DNA from: Streptomyces sp. R302
GTDB taxonomy: Bacteria; Actinomycetota; Actinomycetes; Streptomycetales; Streptomycetaceae
DNA length: 64,000 nucleotides
Assembly: GCF_012927245.1 (NCBI RefSeq)
Contig: NZ_JABBGE010000008.1
Span: 124,001-188,000 of the forward strand
Direction of reading: 5' to 3'
The position numbers and the translations under genes were made by a program. Numbering within the stretch: position 1 is the stretch's first letter; the number at the start of each line of letters is the position of its first letter. Below, one piece after another: positions 46,925-55,856 of this stretch. The notes beneath the pieces were generated by a model, which searched no databases, was not told the DNA's origin, and worked only from the letters and a program-made list of their open reading frames with translations.

Positions 46925-47827
46925 TCACGAGGCGGGCCGGTCGCCGCCCATTCTGCCCTGCACCGATTCGCCCGACTCCGCCGGGCGCGCGGAAACGATC
47001 TCCAGCGGGTACACCGGGGGAGTCCCCCCGAACTCCGGACACACCGCCCGGTGGTCGCACCAGCCGCACAGCTTCGTCGGCCGCGGCCGCCAGTCACCCG
47101 TCTCCGTCGCCGTCCGGATCGCGTCCCACAGCGCGTGCAGCTTCCGCTCCACCCGCCGCAGATCCGCCTCCACCGGGTCGTACGTCAGCACGTCCCCACT
47201 CCCCAGGTACACCAACTGCAGACGACGCGGGATCACCCCCTTCAGCCGCCACACCACCAGCGCGTAGAACGTCATCTGGAAGAGCGCGCCCTCGCTGTAC
47301 TCCGGCCGCGGCGCCTTGCCCGTCTTGTAGTCGACGATCCGCACCTCGCCCGTCGGCGCCACGTCCACCCGGTCGATCACCCCGCGCAGCCGCAGCCCCG
47401 ACTCCAGCTCCGTCTCCACGAACAGCTCGCGCTCGGCCGGCTCCAGACGCGCCGGATCCTCCAGCGTGAACCACCGCTCCACCAGCCCCTCGGCCTCCGC
47501 CAGCCACTGCCCGAGCCGCTCGCCCGCCGGATCGTCCGCGAACAGCTCGCCCAGCTCCGGCTTCGACTCCAGCAGCCGGTCCCACTGCCCCGGCACCATC
47601 GCCTTCGCCCGCGGCACCGTCCGCTCCGCCGCCGGATCGTCGAAGAGCCGCTCCAGCACCGCGTGCACCAGCGTCCCGCGCGTCGCCGCCGCGCTCGGCT
47701 TCTCCGGCAGCCGGTCGATGACCCGGAACCGGTACAACAGGGGACACTGCATGAAGTCGCTCGCCCGCGAGGGCGACAGCGACATGGGCGCCCGGGGCCC
47801 CTCCGGGAGCCGCTCGCTCGTACTCAT
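46925..47827 (-). CDS. RecB family exonuclease (PD-(D/E)XK, Fe-S type)
   Basis: A 300-residue RecB/Cas4-like nuclease. It has an N-terminal SPSRASDFMQCPLLYRF with Cys28, catalytic GVIDRVDVAPTG and IVDYKTGKAP (D...DYK), and a C-terminal cysteine triad LCGWCDHRAVCPEFG (Cys254, 257, 263). Together the four cysteines match the iron-sulfur staple of the AddB/Cas4 group. It probably processes DNA ends. This nuclease next to trmI and the proteasome ATPase gene is also found in mycobacteria as I recall. The ATG at 47827 gives MSTSERLPEG. Confidence 0.92.
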   Translation of the reverse strand: MSTSERLPEGPRAPMSLSPSRASDFMQCPLLYRFRVIDRLPEKPSAAATRGTLVHAVLERLFDDPAAERTVPRAKAMVPGQWDRLLESKPELGELFADDPAGERLGQWLAEAEGLVERWFTLEDPARLEPAERELFVETELESGLRLRGVIDRVDVAPTGEVRIVDYKTGKAPRPEYSEGALFQMTFYALVVWRLKGVIPRRLQLVYLGSGDVLTYDPVEADLRRVERKLHALWDAIRTATETGDWRPRPTKLCGWCDHRAVCPEFGGTPPVYPLEIVSARPAESGESVQGRMGGDRPAS

Positions 47828-47947
47828 GACACAGACCCTACGGCCCGCCACCGACAGCGAGCCGCATACCATCGACGCATGACCCGTCGCACCGCATGAT
47901 CGACCCGTGACGCGGCGGCGCGGTCACCCCCGCGACGAGAGGAACCC

Positions 47948-49138
47948 GTGAACCAGGACGAGCCCAAGCCGCAGCGGACCGAGGAACCCGGCGGCGGGAT
48001 CCTGATGGGCCGCCCCTTCGGCGTGCCCGTCTACGTCGCCCCCAGCTGGTTCCTCGTCGCCGCCCTCATCACCTGGGTCTTCGGCGACCAGATCGAACGC
48101 GTCCTGCCCGAACTCGGCGCCGCCCGCTACCTCGTCTCCCTCTTCTTCGCCGTCGCCTTCTACGCCTCCGTCCTCGTCCACGAACTCGCCCACACCATCG
48201 CCGCCCTCCGCTTCAAACTCCCGGTGCGGCGCATCCAGCTCCAGTTCTTCGGCGGCGTCTCCGAGATCGAGAAGGAGTCCGAGACCCCCGGCCGCGAATT
48301 CGTCCTCGCCTTCGTCGGCCCCCTCCTCTCCCTCGCCCTCGCCGGCGTCTTCTACCTCGCCATGCAGGCCGTCGCACCCGGCACCGTGCCCGGCGTCCTC
48401 CTCGCCGGCCTGATGATCTCCAACCTCATCGTGGCGATCTTCAACCTCCTGCCCGGCCTGCCCCTCGACGGCGGCCGGATGCTCCGCGCGGTCGTCTGGA
48501 AGCTCACCGGCAAGCCCATGACCGGCACCATCGCCGCCGCCTGGGTCGGCCGCGCCCTCGCCGTCACCGTCCTCATCGGCCTCCCCCTCCTCACCCGCAC
48601 CGGCTGGCTCGGCAACTCCACCGCCGACATCGACGGCTTCACCACCGTCACCGACGCCCTCCTCGCCGCCATCCTGGCCGCCATCATCTGGACCGGTGCC
48701 GGCAACAGCCTCCGCATGGCCCGGCTGCGCGAACACCTCCCCGAGCTCCGCGCCCGAGCCCTCACCCGCCGCGCCATCCCCGTCGAACCCGCCACCCCCC
48801 TCTCCGAGGCCCTCCGCCGCGCCAACGAGGCCGGCGCCCGCGCCCTCGTCGTCGTCGACCCCACCGGCGACCCCACCGGGATCGTCCGCGAGGCCGCCAT
48901 CGCCGCCGTCCCCCAGCACCGCCGCCCCTGGGTCGCCGTCACCGCCCTCGCCCAGGACCTCACCGACGGCATGCGCGTCCCCGCCGAGCTCACCGGCCAG
49001 CCCCTCCTCGACCACCTCCGCACCACCCCCGCCACCGAGTACCTCGTCGTCGAGGAGACCGGCGAGATCTACGGCGTCCTCGCCACCACCGACGTCGAGC
49101 GCGCCTTCGTCAAGGCCATGGCACGACCGTCCCAGTAA
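47948..49138 (+). CDS. Site-2 protease family protein (M50) with CBS domains
   Basis: A 396-residue intramembrane zinc metalloprotease. It has about six membrane segments, the HELAH zinc motif at residues 78-82 and the third ligand in LPLDGGRML (Asp near 174). A C-terminal CBS-domain pair starts near residue 275 (AIPVEPATPLSEALRRA ... YGVLATTDVERAF). CBS domains suggest control by an adenine nucleotide. It resembles mycobacterial Rip3. Substrates such as an anti-sigma factor or short-chain membrane peptide are unknown. The GTG at 47948 follows GAGAGGA. It lies 18 bp before trmI. Confidence 0.94.
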   Translation: MNQDEPKPQRTEEPGGGILMGRPFGVPVYVAPSWFLVAALITWVFGDQIERVLPELGAARYLVSLFFAVAFYASVLVHELAHTIAALRFKLPVRRIQLQFFGGVSEIEKESETPGREFVLAFVGPLLSLALAGVFYLAMQAVAPGTVPGVLLAGLMISNLIVAIFNLLPGLPLDGGRMLRAVVWKLTGKPMTGTIAAAWVGRALAVTVLIGLPLLTRTGWLGNSTADIDGFTTVTDALLAAILAAIIWTGAGNSLRMARLREHLPELRARALTRRAIPVEPATPLSEALRRANEAGARALVVVDPTGDPTGIVREAAIAAVPQHRRPWVAVTALAQDLTDGMRVPAELTGQPLLDHLRTTPATEYLVVEETGEIYGVLATTDVERAFVKAMARPSQ

Positions 49139-49156
49139 CACCGGTACTCTGTTCCC

Positions 49157-50044
49157 ATGTCCGAACCGACCGGTGCCGCCCGCCGACGCGGGCCCTTCAA
49201 GGTCGGGGACCAGGTTCAGCTGACCGACCCCAAGGGCCGCCACTACACGTTCACGCTCGAAGAGGGAAAGAACTTCCACACCCACAAGGGTTCCTTCCCG
49301 CACGACGAGCTGATCGGTGCCCCCGAGGGCAGCGTTGTCCGCACCACCGGAAACGTGGCCTACCTCGCGCTGCGCCCCCTGCTCCCCGACTACGTCCTGT
49401 CCATGCCCCGCGGCGCCGCCGTGGTCTACCCGAAGGACGCGGGACAGATCCTCGCCTTCGCCGACATCTTCCCCGGCGCGCGCGTCGTGGAGGCCGGCGT
49501 GGGTTCCGGCTCGCTCAGCAGCTTCCTGCTCCGCGCCATCGGCGACAGCGGAATGCTGCACTCCTACGAGCGCCGCGAGGACTTCGCCGAGATCGCGAAG
49601 GGCAACGTCGAGCGCTATTTCGGCGGCCCCCACCCGGCCTGGCAGCTCACCGTCGGCGACCTCCAGGACAACCTGACCGACACCGACGTCGACCGGGTCA
49701 TCCTCGACATGCTCGCCCCCTGGGAGTGCCTGGAGGCCGTCTCCAAGAGCCTCGTCCCGGGCGGCATCCTCTGCTGCTACGTGGCCACCACCACCCAGCT
49801 CGCCCGCACCGTGGAGTCCATCCGCGAGATCGGCTGCTACGCCGAGCCTCAGCCCTGGGAGTCCATGATCCGCAACTGGCACGTCGAGGGCCTCGCCGTC
49901 CGCCCCGATCACCGCATGATCGGCCATACCGGCTTCCTCGTCACCGCCCGCCGCCTCGCGGACGGCGTCGAGCCCCCGATGCGCCGCCGCCGCCCCGCCA
50001 AGGGCGCCTACGGCGAGGACTACGACGGCCCCAACAAGGGCTGA
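49157..50044 (+). CDS. trmI: tRNA (adenine(58)-N(1))-methyltransferase
   Basis: A 295-residue class I SAM-dependent methyltransferase that makes m1A58 in the T loop of tRNA as a homotetramer. It has an N-terminal beta domain (GPFKVGDQVQLTDPKGRHYT), the SAM motif VVEAGVGSGSLSSFLLRAIG (about residues 109-128), DRVILDMLAPWECLEAV (motif IV) and RPDHRMIGHTGFLVTAR near the end. It follows the M50 protease after 18 bp and ends with a 17-bp hairpin terminator. Confidence 0.96.
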   Translation: MSEPTGAARRRGPFKVGDQVQLTDPKGRHYTFTLEEGKNFHTHKGSFPHDELIGAPEGSVVRTTGNVAYLALRPLLPDYVLSMPRGAAVVYPKDAGQILAFADIFPGARVVEAGVGSGSLSSFLLRAIGDSGMLHSYERREDFAEIAKGNVERYFGGPHPAWQLTVGDLQDNLTDTDVDRVILDMLAPWECLEAVSKSLVPGGILCCYVATTTQLARTVESIREIGCYAEPQPWESMIRNWHVEGLAVRPDHRMIGHTGFLVTARRLADGVEPPMRRRRPAKGAYGEDYDGPNKG

Positions 50045-50061
50045 CACACCGACAGGAAACC

Positions 50062-50117
50062 GGCGACGCCGCCGCCCGTTCACCCCGCCCCGCGGGGAAC
50101 CGGGCGGCGGCGTCGCC
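50062..50117 (+). terminator. Terminator after trmI
   Basis: GGCGACGCCGCCGCCCG pairs exactly with CGGGCGGCGGCGTCGCC (17 bp); the 22-base loop holds a smaller CCCCGCGGGG palindrome. Confidence 0.85.
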
Positions 50118-50220
50118 GCGTTCGGCACCACGCATCCCACCCCCGGCTGTTCCACCGCCCTGTGACGTGTGGCACGATGCCCGCAACCCCTCGGCACCAC
50201 CCTCACAGGAGACGTCTCGC

Positions 50221-50820
50221 GTGCAGCCCTCCGCCGCCCCGGACCCCGTGGACCTCGCTCACACCCACGCCCGGCCGCTGCACTGGCTGGCCACCGCCAC
50301 CGCGACCGCCGCGGTCGTCGCCCTCACAGGTGCCCTGACCCCCCGCGCCGCCGAAGCCGGCCCCACCGTCCGGTCGGCTTCCGCTTCCGCGCCCCCGGCC
50401 GCTGGACCGGCCGCCGCACCCGACCCCGACACGGCCGCCTACCCCCTCTCCTGCGGGGGAGCGGGCCACCGCGTCGCCCGGAGCGCCACCGGCGACCTCG
50501 ACGGCGACAAGAACCCCGAGACCGTTGCGGTCGTACACTGCGAAGCCGGATCCGGAACCCCGCCCGCCGGCCTGTACGTCCTCACCCCCGGCCACAGCGA
50601 CGGCGCCCCCGCGCGCGTGGTCGCCACCCTCGTCGACCCGCGCGAGCTCCGCAGCGTCACCGGCCTCGCGATCCGCGACGGAGCCGTCCGCGCCACCCTG
50701 CTCGGCTACTCGTCCCCCGACGTCCCCAGCTGCTGCCCCGACGAGAAGGAGCAGGTCACCTGGGAGTGGACCGGCGGCGCCTTCGTCCGCACCACCGGCA
50801 CGGCCGCGTTCGGCGCCTGA
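50221..50820 (+). CDS. Hypothetical secreted or membrane-anchored protein
   Basis: A 199-residue protein with an N-terminal hydrophobic segment (WLATATATAAVVALTGALTP, about residues 22-41), likely a signal peptide or anchor. A Ala/Pro-rich linker follows, then an extracellular domain with four cysteines (LSCGG, VVHCEAG, PSCCPDEK), including SATGDLDGDKNPETVAV that resembles an FG-GAP/calcium-loop-like turn. No family is recognised with confidence. GTG start with GGAGA upstream. It converges with the ferredoxin gene, 4 bp between stops. Confidence 0.8.
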   Translation: MQPSAAPDPVDLAHTHARPLHWLATATATAAVVALTGALTPRAAEAGPTVRSASASAPPAAGPAAAPDPDTAAYPLSCGGAGHRVARSATGDLDGDKNPETVAVVHCEAGSGTPPAGLYVLTPGHSDGAPARVVATLVDPRELRSVTGLAIRDGAVRATLLGYSSPDVPSCCPDEKEQVTWEWTGGAFVRTTGTAAFGA

Positions 50821-50824
50821 CCCG

Positions 50825-51136
50825 TCACTCCGCGTCGGGGCCGTACACCTCGACCCGGTCCCGGACCCGACGGACGTGGATGCAGTCGCCCGGGCACTCC
50901 TTCGCCGAGTCCACCACGTCCTGGAGCAGCGGCAGCGGCACCGGGGTCGTCGCCCCCGCCTCCTGCAGCAGCTCGTCGTCGTCGCTCTTCACATACGCGA
51001 GCCCGTCGATGTCCAGTTCGAAGACCTCGGGAGCGTACTGAGCGCAGATCCCGTCCCCCGTGCACAGGTCCTGGTCGATCCAGACCTCCAGAGCCTCCTC
51101 GGCCCCGTCGGCCGGCGCCTCGTGCTGCACGCTCAT
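50825..51136 (-). CDS. Ferredoxin (3Fe-4S/4Fe-4S type) next to the proteasome ATPase
   Basis: A 103-residue acidic ferredoxin. Cluster cysteines are C25 and C31 (CTGDGIC, a CX5C spacing as in [3Fe-4S] ferredoxins), C81 (ECPGDC) and C85. The short CX5C is the usual mark of P450-associated ferredoxins, but no P450 lies near. It is divergent from arc with a 241-bp shared intergenic region. A ferredoxin here is a repeated feature of actinobacterial proteasome loci as I recall, though no role in degradation is known. Confidence 0.92.
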   Translation of the reverse strand: MSVQHEAPADGAEEALEVWIDQDLCTGDGICAQYAPEVFELDIDGLAYVKSDDDELLQEAGATTPVPLPLLQDVVDSAKECPGDCIHVRRVRDRVEVYGPDAE

Positions 51137-51377
51137 CTCTTCTGCCGTTTCTGCTCCGCGCGGACAATTGAGGCCGCGACCCGCGGGTGTTGACCCCTCA
51201 CGACGATACAACTGCCCGCTTTCAGAGCCCGAAGGGTGGGTATTCAGCTGGCGAGAGGGGAAGCGCAAGGGTGAAGATCGGACACACCCCGGAGTCTTTT
51301 TGATCTAGGGGTTTCAATCATCACCCACGCAGGTAGGGTCAGGATGCGTCCAGCTCCCCTTGGAGGAGGTGAGGACC

Positions 51378-53144
51378 GTGGCAGCCCACGACGACGACAT
51401 CAACCGCGGCATCCGGCCGGGGCGGGGGTCTGAAGACCCTGCCGGCCAGGTTGCCTATCTCGAGCAGGAAATCGCCGTCCTGCGCCGCAAGCTCGCCGAC
51501 TCTCCGCGACACACGAGGATTCTCGAAGAGCGGATCGTCGAGCTGCAGACGAGCCTGGCCGGCGTGTCCGCGCAGAACGAAAGGCTGGCGAACACGCTCC
51601 GTGAGGCACGCGACCAGATCGTGGCCCTCAAGGAGGAGGTCGACCGGCTCGCACAGCCGCCGGCCGGATTCGGTGTCTTCCTTCAGGCCAATGAGGACGG
51701 CACGTGCGACATCTTCACCGGGGGCCGCAAGCTCCGGGTGAACGTGAGCCCCAGCGTCGAGCTCGAAGAGCTCCGGCGCGGCCAGGAAGTCATGCTCAAC
51801 GAAGCGCTCAACGTGGTCGAGGCCATGGAGTTCGAGCGCGCCGGGGAGATCGTCACCCTCAAGGAGATCCTGGAGGACGGCGAGCGCGCCCTGGTGGTGG
51901 GGCACACCGACGAGGAGAGGGTGGTGCGGCTCGCCGAGCCGCTCCTGGACATCACCATCCGCTCCGGCGACGCCCTGCTCTTCGACTCCCGCTCCGGGTA
52001 CGTCTACGAGGTCGTGCCCAAGAGCGAGGTCGAGGAACTCGTCCTCGAAGAGGTCCCGGACGTCGACTACGACAAGATCGGCGGTCTGGGCAACCAGATC
52101 GAACTGATCCGCGACGCGGTCGAGCTCCCGTACCTCTACCCCGACCTGTTCAAGGAGCACGAACTGCGGCCGCCCAAGGGCATCCTGCTCTACGGGCCGC
52201 CCGGCTGCGGCAAGACACTCATCGCCAAGGCCGTCGCCAACTCCCTGGCCAAGAAGGTCGCCGAGGTCACCGGCCAGCCCGCGGGGAAGTCCTACTTCCT
52301 CAACATCAAGGGCCCCGAACTCCTCAACAAGTACGTCGGCGAGACCGAGCGGCACATCCGCCTGGTCTTCCAGCGGGCCCGCGAGAAGGCCGGCGAAGGC
52401 ACCCCCGTCATCGTCTTCTTCGACGAGATGGAATCGCTCTTCCGCACCCGCGGATCCGGCGTCAGCTCCGACGTCGAGAACACCATCGTCCCCCAGCTCC
52501 TCGCCGAGATCGACGGCGTCGAGGGCCTGGAGAACGTGATCGTGATCGGCGCCTCCAACCGCGAGGACATGATCGACCCCGCGATCCTCCGCCCCGGCCG
52601 CCTCGACGTGAAGATCAAGATCGAGCGCCCGGACGCCGAGGCCGCGAAGGACATCTTCGCGAAGTACCTCACCGCCAACCTCCCGCTCCACACGGACGAC
52701 GTCTCCGAGCACAGCGGCTCCAAGGCCGCCGCCGCCCACGGAATGATCCAGTCCGTCGTCGAGCAGATGTACGCCGAATCCGAGGAGAACCGCTTCCTCG
52801 AAGTCACGTACGCCAACGGCGACAAGGAAGTCCTGTACTTCAAGGACTTCAACTCCGGCGCGATGATCCAGAACATCGTCGACCGGGCCAAGAAGATGGC
52901 CATCAAGGCATTCCTCGACCACAACCAGAAGGGCATCCGCGTCTCCCACCTCCTCCAGGCCTGCGTGGACGAGTTCAAGGAGAACGAGGACCTGCCCAAC
53001 ACCACCAACCCCGACGACTGGGCCCGCATCTCCGGAAAGAAGGGCGAGCGGATCGTCTTCATCCGGACCCTCGTCACCGGAAAGCAGGGCGCGGACACCG
53101 GACGCTCCATCGACACGGTGGCCAACACCGGTCAGTACCTGTAA
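51378..53144 (+). CDS. arc: Proteasome-associated AAA ATPase (Arc/Mpa)
   Basis: A 588-residue hexameric unfoldase. The N-terminal coiled coil (about residues 20-77) captures Pup. Two OB folds follow (about 80-230), then the AAA module with Walker A LYGPPGCGKTLIAKA (near 275), Walker B VIVFFDEMESLF, sensor GASNRE and arginine finger RPGRLD. The C-terminus ends Gly-Gln-Tyr-Leu, the motif with penultimate Tyr that docks into the alpha ring. It unfolds pupylated proteins and feeds them into PrcAB. The GTG at 51378 follows GAGGAGGTGAGG. It is first in the locus. Confidence 0.98.
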   Translation: MAAHDDDINRGIRPGRGSEDPAGQVAYLEQEIAVLRRKLADSPRHTRILEERIVELQTSLAGVSAQNERLANTLREARDQIVALKEEVDRLAQPPAGFGVFLQANEDGTCDIFTGGRKLRVNVSPSVELEELRRGQEVMLNEALNVVEAMEFERAGEIVTLKEILEDGERALVVGHTDEERVVRLAEPLLDITIRSGDALLFDSRSGYVYEVVPKSEVEELVLEEVPDVDYDKIGGLGNQIELIRDAVELPYLYPDLFKEHELRPPKGILLYGPPGCGKTLIAKAVANSLAKKVAEVTGQPAGKSYFLNIKGPELLNKYVGETERHIRLVFQRAREKAGEGTPVIVFFDEMESLFRTRGSGVSSDVENTIVPQLLAEIDGVEGLENVIVIGASNREDMIDPAILRPGRLDVKIKIERPDAEAAKDIFAKYLTANLPLHTDDVSEHSGSKAAAAHGMIQSVVEQMYAESEENRFLEVTYANGDKEVLYFKDFNSGAMIQNIVDRAKKMAIKAFLDHNQKGIRVSHLLQACVDEFKENEDLPNTTNPDDWARISGKKGERIVFIRTLVTGKQGADTGRSIDTVANTGQYL

Positions 53145-53155
53145 AAGCGCACACC

Positions 53156-53190
53156 GGCTGCGGATGTCCGGAAACCGGGCATCCGCAGCC
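53156..53190 (+). terminator. Hairpin between arc and dop
   Basis: GGCTGCGGATG and CATCCGCAGCC make a perfect 11-bp stem 12 bp after the arc stop. A second smaller repeat TCCCGG-CCATAT-CCGGGA follows at 53213-53230. It suggests that dop has its own promoter or is attenuated. Confidence 0.7.
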
Positions 53191-53326
53191 GTCGCATTCT
53201 CACCGGAAAAACTCCCGGCCATATCCGGGAAATACCGCAAGTGATCTCCCCACCAGCGCGGAGCCGCTCTAGGCTCTTCGGTACCGCCGAGTCGCGCACT
53301 GAGCGCCGCCGGGCAAGGAGGGCCGC

Positions 53327-54838
53327 ATGACCGTACGGCGAGTAATGGGCATCGAGACGGAGTACGGGATCTCCGTCCCCGGACACCCGAACGCCAATGC
53401 CATGCTCACCTCGTCCCAGATCGTCAACGCCTACGCCGCGGCGATGCACCGGGCGCGCCGCGCCCGCTGGGACTTCGAGGAGGAGAACCCGCTGCGGGAC
53501 GCCCGCGGCTTCGACCTCGCCCGCGAGGTCGCCGACTCCAGCCAGCTCACCGACGAGGACATCGGCCTCGCCAACGTGATCCTCACCAACGGCGCCCGGC
53601 TCTACGTGGACCACGCCCACCCCGAGTACAGCGCCCCCGAGGTCACCAACCCGCGCGACGCCGTCCTCTGGGACAAGGCCGGCGAGCGGATCATGGCCGA
53701 GGCGGCCGAGCGCGCCGCCCAGCTCCCCGGCGCCCAGCCGATCCACCTCTACAAGAACAACACCGACAACAAGGGCGCCTCCTACGGCACGCACGAGAAC
53801 TACCTGATGAAGCGGGAGACCCCCTTCTCGGACATCGTGCGCCACCTGACGCCCTTCTTCGTCTCCCGCCAGGTCGTCACCGGCGCCGGCCGCGTCGGCC
53901 TCGGGCAGGACGGCCGCGAGGACGGCTTCCAGATCAGCCAGCGCGCCGACTACTTCGAGGTCGAGGTCGGCCTGGAGACCACCCTCAAGCGCCCCATCAT
54001 CAACACCCGCGACGAACCGCACGCCGACGCGGAGAAGTACCGCCGGCTGCACGTGATCATCGGGGACGCCAACCTCTCCGAGATCTCCACCTACCTGAAG
54101 CTCGGCACCACGGCGCTCGTCCTCTCCATGATCGAGGACGGCTTCATCACCGTCGACCTCGCTGTCGACCAGCCCGTCCGCACCCTCCACCACGTCTCGC
54201 ACGACCCCACGCTCCAGTACCTCGTCACGCTGCGCAGCGGCCGGACACTCACCGCGGTGCAGCTGCAGATGGAGTACTTCGAGCTGGCCAGGAAGTACGT
54301 GGACGAGCGGTACGGCTCCGACGCCGACGACCAGACCAAGGACGTCCTCTCCCGATGGGAGGACACCCTCAACCGCCTGGAGAACGACCCGATGAGCCTG
54401 GCCGGCGAGCTGGACTGGATCGCCAAGCGGGAGCTCTTGGAGGGCTACCGGCGCCGCGACGGCCTGGACTGGGACGCGCCGCGGCTGCACCTGGTGGACC
54501 TCCAGTACGCGGACGTGCGGCCCGACAAGGGGCTGTACAACCGTCTGGTGGCCCGCGGGCGCATGAAGCGGCTCCTCGACGAGGCCGAGGTGGAGCGGGC
54601 CGAGACGGCGCCGCCGGAGGACACCAGGGCCTACTTCCGGGGCCGCTGCCTGGAGCAGTACGCCGACGACGTGGCCGCGGCCTCCTGGGACTCGGTGATC
54701 TTCGACCTGCCGGGCCGCGACTCGCTCCAGCGCGTCCCGACCCTGGAGCCCCTGCGCGGCACCAAGGCCCACGTGGCGGCCCTCCTGGACCGCTGCCGCA
54801 CGGCGGAGGAGCTCGTCAGGGTCCTCTCCGGCAGCTGA
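53327..54838 (+). CDS. dop: Pup deamidase/depupylase
   Basis: A 503-residue carboxylate-amine-ligase-fold enzyme, paralogue of PafA. It deamidates the Pup C-terminal Gln to Glu and also removes Pup from substrates. Features: RRVMGIETEYGISVPG (N-terminal ATP/metal Glu residues), YKNNTDNKGASYGTHENYL, RPIINTRDEPHADAEKYRRLH, and the Dop-specific loop AMHRARRARWDFEEENPLRDARG absent from PafA. It is followed by pup after 169 bp. Confidence 0.98.
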   Translation: MTVRRVMGIETEYGISVPGHPNANAMLTSSQIVNAYAAAMHRARRARWDFEEENPLRDARGFDLAREVADSSQLTDEDIGLANVILTNGARLYVDHAHPEYSAPEVTNPRDAVLWDKAGERIMAEAAERAAQLPGAQPIHLYKNNTDNKGASYGTHENYLMKRETPFSDIVRHLTPFFVSRQVVTGAGRVGLGQDGREDGFQISQRADYFEVEVGLETTLKRPIINTRDEPHADAEKYRRLHVIIGDANLSEISTYLKLGTTALVLSMIEDGFITVDLAVDQPVRTLHHVSHDPTLQYLVTLRSGRTLTAVQLQMEYFELARKYVDERYGSDADDQTKDVLSRWEDTLNRLENDPMSLAGELDWIAKRELLEGYRRRDGLDWDAPRLHLVDLQYADVRPDKGLYNRLVARGRMKRLLDEAEVERAETAPPEDTRAYFRGRCLEQYADDVAAASWDSVIFDLPGRDSLQRVPTLEPLRGTKAHVAALLDRCRTAEELVRVLSGS

Positions 54839-55007
54839 TTCGAGACCGGAAAAAGGGCCTGAAATACCCGGGCCCTGGGAATCATGGAAGCAGTGCGCGG
54901 GCGTTGCGGAAATGCGGGGGCCGATGTCGGTCCCGGCTTGTAGGGTCTGATCTTGCAGGACCCCAGCAGCACAAGTCCGAGCGATCCGATTCGAGCGGGG
55001 TGAGGAA

Positions 55008-55220
55008 ATGGCGGGCAAGGACACCGGCGGCGGACAGCAGAAGGCCACGCGTTCCACGGAGGAGGTCGAGGAGACCACCACGGAGGCGAGCTCCGACCTC
55101 CAGGAACGCCAGGAGAAGCTGAGCGAGGACGTGGACTCGGTCCTCGACGAGATCGACGACGTACTCGAGGAGAATGCTGAGGAGTTCGTGCGGAGTTTCG
55201 TGCAGAAAGGCGGCCAGTAG
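55008..55220 (+). CDS. pup: Prokaryotic ubiquitin-like protein Pup
   Basis: A 70-residue, acidic, largely disordered tag. The helical C-terminal half (LQERQEKLSEDVDSVLDEID) binds the Arc coiled coil, and the protein ends VQKGGQ. The terminal Gln must be deamidated by Dop before PafA can ligate the resulting Glu to lysines. The ribosome site is GGGGTGAGG before the ATG. The gap to dop carries a hairpin near 54856. Confidence 0.98.
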   Translation: MAGKDTGGGQQKATRSTEEVEETTTEASSDLQERQEKLSEDVDSVLDEIDDVLEENAEEFVRSFVQKGGQ

Positions 55221-55256
55221 CCTTCGAAACGAAGGTGAAGTCGCAGGGGCGGGGAG

Positions 55257-55856
55257 ATGTCGAAGGCTGTCAAGCATTGCCGCGGTTGCGGGCGGGATGT
55301 CCCGCTGAGTGGATTCGCGCGGGACTGCAATCGCGCGGACGGACTGCAGCCGAGGTGCCGAGAATGCGTTTCCGCCTACGGGGCTGAGCGCTATCGGATC
55401 AGACAGGCAGCCAAGGGCAGGGTCGTCCGAAGCAAGGTGGACGTGCCGGTGGGGCACAAGCTCTGTCGGCAGTGCGGCGAGATCAAGCCACACAGTGACT
55501 GGCATCGCAACGCCACCGCGTCGGACGGCCTCGCCACTCGTTGCAAGGCATGCAAGAAGGCGCAGGGGCGAGCCGGGCATCTCAAGCGCCAGTACGGCAT
55601 CACCGAAGTCGAGCGCGATCGGATGATCGCCGACCAGGGTGGTGTCTGCGTGATCTGCCAGGACGGTCCGGCGGAGCATGTGGATCACGATCATCGGACG
55701 GGTAAGGTCCGAGGCGTACTGTGCTTCAGCTGCAACGCGGCTCTGGGGCAACTCAAGGATCGGCCAGACGTCATCAGGCGTGCAGCCGCATACGTGGAAG
55801 GAAACCTGTGGAACCCAACACTCGTAGCACAGGGCGTCTACCGGCAGCCTTCCTGA
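55257..55856 (+). CDS. Endonuclease VII-like HNH nuclease within the proteasome operon
   Basis: A 199-residue zinc-rich protein. Two N-terminal zinc-ribbon-like repeats hold C8/C11/C34/C37 and C70/C73/C96/C99, each with the same CNRADGL / NATASDGL spacing. The C-terminal recombination endonuclease VII domain has C131/C134, the metal/active-site cluster HVDHDH at 141-146, then TGKVRGVLCFSCN with C156/C159 and N160. All residues of the treble-clef His-Me nuclease are present, so catalysis is likely on branched or damaged DNA, by analogy with phage T4 endonuclease VII. It starts 36 bp after pup and its last 49 bases overlap prcB. Its codon bias is weaker than its neighbours, hinting at acquisition. 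Confidence 0.9.
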   Translation: MSKAVKHCRGCGRDVPLSGFARDCNRADGLQPRCRECVSAYGAERYRIRQAAKGRVVRSKVDVPVGHKLCRQCGEIKPHSDWHRNATASDGLATRCKACKKAQGRAGHLKRQYGITEVERDRMIADQGGVCVICQDGPAEHVDHDHRTGKVRGVLCFSCNAALGQLKDRPDVIRRAAAYVEGNLWNPTLVAQGVYRQPS

